Positions 5,587 to 7,680 of a stretch of 7,680 nt of DNA are shown in pieces (the stretch's first letter is position 1; each line of letters begins with the position of its first letter). The DNA comes from Acidobacteriota bacterium (GTDB taxonomy: Bacteria > Acidobacteriota > Blastocatellia > Pyrinomonadales > Pyrinomonadaceae). The notes under the pieces are model-generated. The model saw nothing but the letters and a program-made list of their open reading frames with translations, was not told where the DNA came from and searched no databases. Position numbers and translations under genes: made by a program. The DNA is taken from NCBI GenBank assembly GCA_005790265.1, contig SXVE01000518.1:1-7680 (forward strand), read 5' to 3'.

Positions 5587-7646
5587 TGAAAATAAGAAAT
5601 TCTCGAAAAATTCTCCTCTTTTTAGCGCTGATTTTAGCGTTCGGCTGGTCATCAACTGCTTTTGGCGCCGCCACCATTGTGATCAACAACATCAATGCGG
5701 CGGGCGTAGGATTTAACGAAACGACACCGGCGACACCGGTCGGCGGAAACCCCGGCACGACGCTCGGCGAACAGCGGCTGCTCGCTTTTCAGGAAGCGGC
5801 GCGTATCTGGGGAGCAACCCTGACCAGCACGCCGACGATTACTATTAACGCGCAATTTACGCCGCTTACTTGCACTGCGACATCAGCTACTCTCGGTTCT
5901 GCCGGAGCCAACGGTATCAGTCGAGATTTTGCCGGCGCGCCTTTTTCCGGTACTTGGTACAGTTCCGCACTAAGAAACAAAATCGTCGGAAGCGATTCAA
6001 ATACAACCAGTCAGGAAATAAATGCTAACTTCAATTCCAATCTCGGAAAACCGGGTTGTTTAGAGAACTCGCCGTTTTACCTCGGCTTCGACGGAAACGA
6101 AGGAACCGGGATTGATCTGGTTGCCACTCTGCTGCACGAATTCGGGCACGGTTTGGGTTTTCAAACTTTCACCAACGGCTCGACCGGCGCGCAAAACGGC
6201 GGCTTTCCTTCGGTCTGGGACCGATTTATGCTGGACAATACGACCGGCAAAAGCTGGTTCAATATGACGGCTACGGAGCGCATGGCGTCCGCTCTGAATG
6301 CCCGCAATTTAGTATGGGACGGACCGCAAGTGCAGGCGGATGTTCCGTCCGTGCTGGCTGTCGGAACGCCGCTTTTGAAAATTAACTCGCCCGCCGGAAT
6401 CGCCGGAAATTACCTGGTCGGTGCGGCTTCGTTCGGACCGCAGTTAACCGCTTCGGGCATTACTGGCAATGTCGTCCAGGCGATTGATCCGAATGACGCT
6501 GCCGGAACTTCGACGACGGACGGTTGTTCAACCTTGACCAACCCAGCGGCGATTGCCGGTAATATCGCGTTGATTGATCGCGGCACCTGCGGATTTATAG
6601 TTAAAGTGCAAAACGCCCAAGCCGCCGGAGCTATTGCCGTCATCATCGCCGATAATGCCGCCGGCACTCCGCCTGCCGCATTAGGCGGTGTTGATCCGGG
6701 CGGTATTACGATTCCGGCAGTGAGAATAACGCAGGCTGACGGGAACACTATCAAAGGACAACTGTCATCCGGCAGCGTGAACGTGACTTTAACAGTTGAT
6801 CAGACGGTTCGCCAGGGAGCCGATGCATTCGGCAAAGCCCAGTTATTCACGCCGAATCCGTTTCAAAGCGGGTCGTCGGTTTCGCATTGGGACACGAGCG
6901 CGTCTCCGAATCTGTTGATGGAACCATCTATCAACAACGATTTGACGCACGAAGTTACCCCGCCGAGCGATTTGACGTTCTCGTTGTTCAAAGACATCGG
7001 TTGGGAGCCGACTAATTTGCCGACCGCGATTGCCGTTTCCGGCGGTAACCTTCAAACTACAGCAGTCAATCAATCGTTCACTAATCCTTTGCAGGTGACG
7101 GTCAGCCCGGCAGTGGCAGGATTAATCGTGACTTTCACCGCTACGACCGGAACCGGCGGCGCGACGGGAACTTTCGCCAACAGCGGCAGTCGCTCGGAGA
7201 TTGATGAAAATAACGCAGTTGCCGTAACTAATAATAGTCGCGCGGCAACGGCTGTCACCAATGCGGCGGGTGTGGCGACATCGCCGGCACTCAAAGCGAA
7301 CGGCAGCGCTGGAACATACACGATTAACGCGACGGTTGCCGGCGCGGGAACGACGGCGTTTCAAGCAATCAATACACTGGCGCCGACAGCGGCGGCGGCA
7401 TCGGTCAGCGGTCGTATTTTAACGACTGAAGGCAGAGGCGTGGCAAATGCGTCCGTGATTCTGACCGATACTGAAGGAAACGTGCGTGTCGCGCGCACCA
7501 ATGCATTCGGGCATTTCCAATTGTCGGATATCTCCGCCGGAGCTAACTACACTGTGACAATCAATCACAAACAGCACCGGTTTGCTCCCGCACTCATCAG
7601 CGTCGGCGAGGATTTAAGCGATCTGCTCTTCATCGCTTTGCCGTAA
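5586..7646 (+). CDS. Secreted leishmanolysin-like zinc metalloprotease with inserted PA domain
   Basis: A 686-aa exported endopeptidase candidate. Residues 1-27 are a signal peptide (KIRNSRK, hydrophobic core, cleavage near AFG). The catalytic core starts around 30. The zinc helix HEFGHGLGF is at 184-192, with H184 and H188 as ligands and E185 as general base. The position where typical metzincins carry the third His (194) is Thr. Instead SHWD (433-436) and LLMEP (443-447) occur far downstream, matching the SHW-then-Met-turn order of M8 leishmanolysins, so H434 is the likely third ligand and M445 the Met-turn. Between them lies a PA domain (about 290-405), with C314/C335 around NIALIDRGTCGF and the GAIAVIIADN strand. 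Residues 480-597 resemble a bacterial Ig-like (Big_1-type) domain. Residues 604-686 are a carboxypeptidase-regulatory-like domain (SGRILTTEGRGVANASVIL, then FGHFQLSDI). The start ATG overlaps the previous stop (TAATG), with GAGAGGAG 13 nt upstream. The substrate is unknown. It could also be a catalytically weak relative if H434 is not a ligand. Confidence 0.9.
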   Translation: MKIRNSRKILLFLALILAFGWSSTAFGAATIVINNINAAGVGFNETTPATPVGGNPGTTLGEQRLLAFQEAARIWGATLTSTPTITINAQFTPLTCTATSATLGSAGANGISRDFAGAPFSGTWYSSALRNKIVGSDSNTTSQEINANFNSNLGKPGCLENSPFYLGFDGNEGTGIDLVATLLHEFGHGLGFQTFTNGSTGAQNGGFPSVWDRFMLDNTTGKSWFNMTATERMASALNARNLVWDGPQVQADVPSVLAVGTPLLKINSPAGIAGNYLVGAASFGPQLTASGITGNVVQAIDPNDAAGTSTTDGCSTLTNPAAIAGNIALIDRGTCGFIVKVQNAQAAGAIAVIIADNAAGTPPAALGGVDPGGITIPAVRITQADGNTIKGQLSSGSVNVTLTVDQTVRQGADAFGKAQLFTPNPFQSGSSVSHWDTSASPNLLMEPSINNDLTHEVTPPSDLTFSLFKDIGWEPTNLPTAIAVSGGNLQTTAVNQSFTNPLQVTVSPAVAGLIVTFTATTGTGGATGTFANSGSRSEIDENNAVAVTNNSRAATAVTNAAGVATSPALKANGSAGTYTINATVAGAGTTAFQAINTLAPTAAAASVSGRILTTEGRGVANASVILTDTEGNVRVARTNAFGHFQLSDISAGANYTVTINHKQHRFAPALISVGEDLSDLLFIALP

Positions 7647-7680
7647 TCGGCAGCGACTAAAAAGTGCAGCCACAAAAAAA
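7647..7680. other. Start of intergenic region after protease gene
   Basis: Only 34 nt remain after the protease stop codon. They end in an A-run, and no hairpin can be judged before the window ends. Nothing else is supported. Confidence 0.5.

Noticed and set aside
5233..5855. Overlapping minus-strand frames opposite the exported protein and protease genes
   Set aside because: These are shadows of the strongly supported plus-strand genes, with arginine-rich products and no signals of their own.

Overview
The window looks like chromosome from an Acidobacteriota bacterium, most likely class Blastocatellia (Pyrinomonadales-like). The grounds are moderate G+C (mid-to-high 40s %), a large Oar-type TonB-dependent receptor starting with a carboxypeptidase-regulatory-like domain, and an exported protease ending in the same type of domain, a combination common in that phylum. 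This is pattern recognition; no search was run.

Layout: positions 1-398 hold no convincing gene. They contain a strong symmetric hairpin terminator (88-119) and, just beyond it, a decayed tRNA-Ser(UGA)-like segment on the minus strand. Positions 399-4273 are a two-gene minus-strand operon: a 130-aa regulator (excisionase/MerR-type helix-turn-helix fused to a TOBE/Mop oxyanion-binding domain), then after 20 nt an 1153-aa TonB-dependent outer-membrane receptor. The arrangement suggests that receptor production is controlled by molybdate or tungstate, with the receptor serving uptake of the metal or a chelate. Upstream of the regulator lie a good Shine-Dalgarno, AT-rich -10-like sequences and a 10-bp-period tandem TATACGA repeat, which is a candidate operator.

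Positions 4274-5070 are an unusually long (about 800 nt) divergent intergenic region. It contains at least four local hairpins between 4520 and 4790, two longer-range inverted repeats, and a sigma70-like promoter facing right. No real gene was recognised there.

Positions 5071-7646 are a plus-strand, translationally coupled pair (TAATG overlap): a 171-aa exported protein of unknown function, and a 686-aa secreted zinc metalloprotease. The protease carries HEFGHGLGF, a distant SHW motif and an LLMEP Met-turn, a leishmanolysin (M8)-like arrangement. A protease-associated (PA) domain sits between the zinc helix and the proposed third zinc ligand, followed by a bacterial Ig-like domain and a C-terminal carboxypeptidase-regulatory-like domain. 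The small protein, with one cysteine in its mature part, is a candidate dedicated partner or inhibitor of the protease. The two operons share no obvious pathway; both encode envelope or exported proteins.
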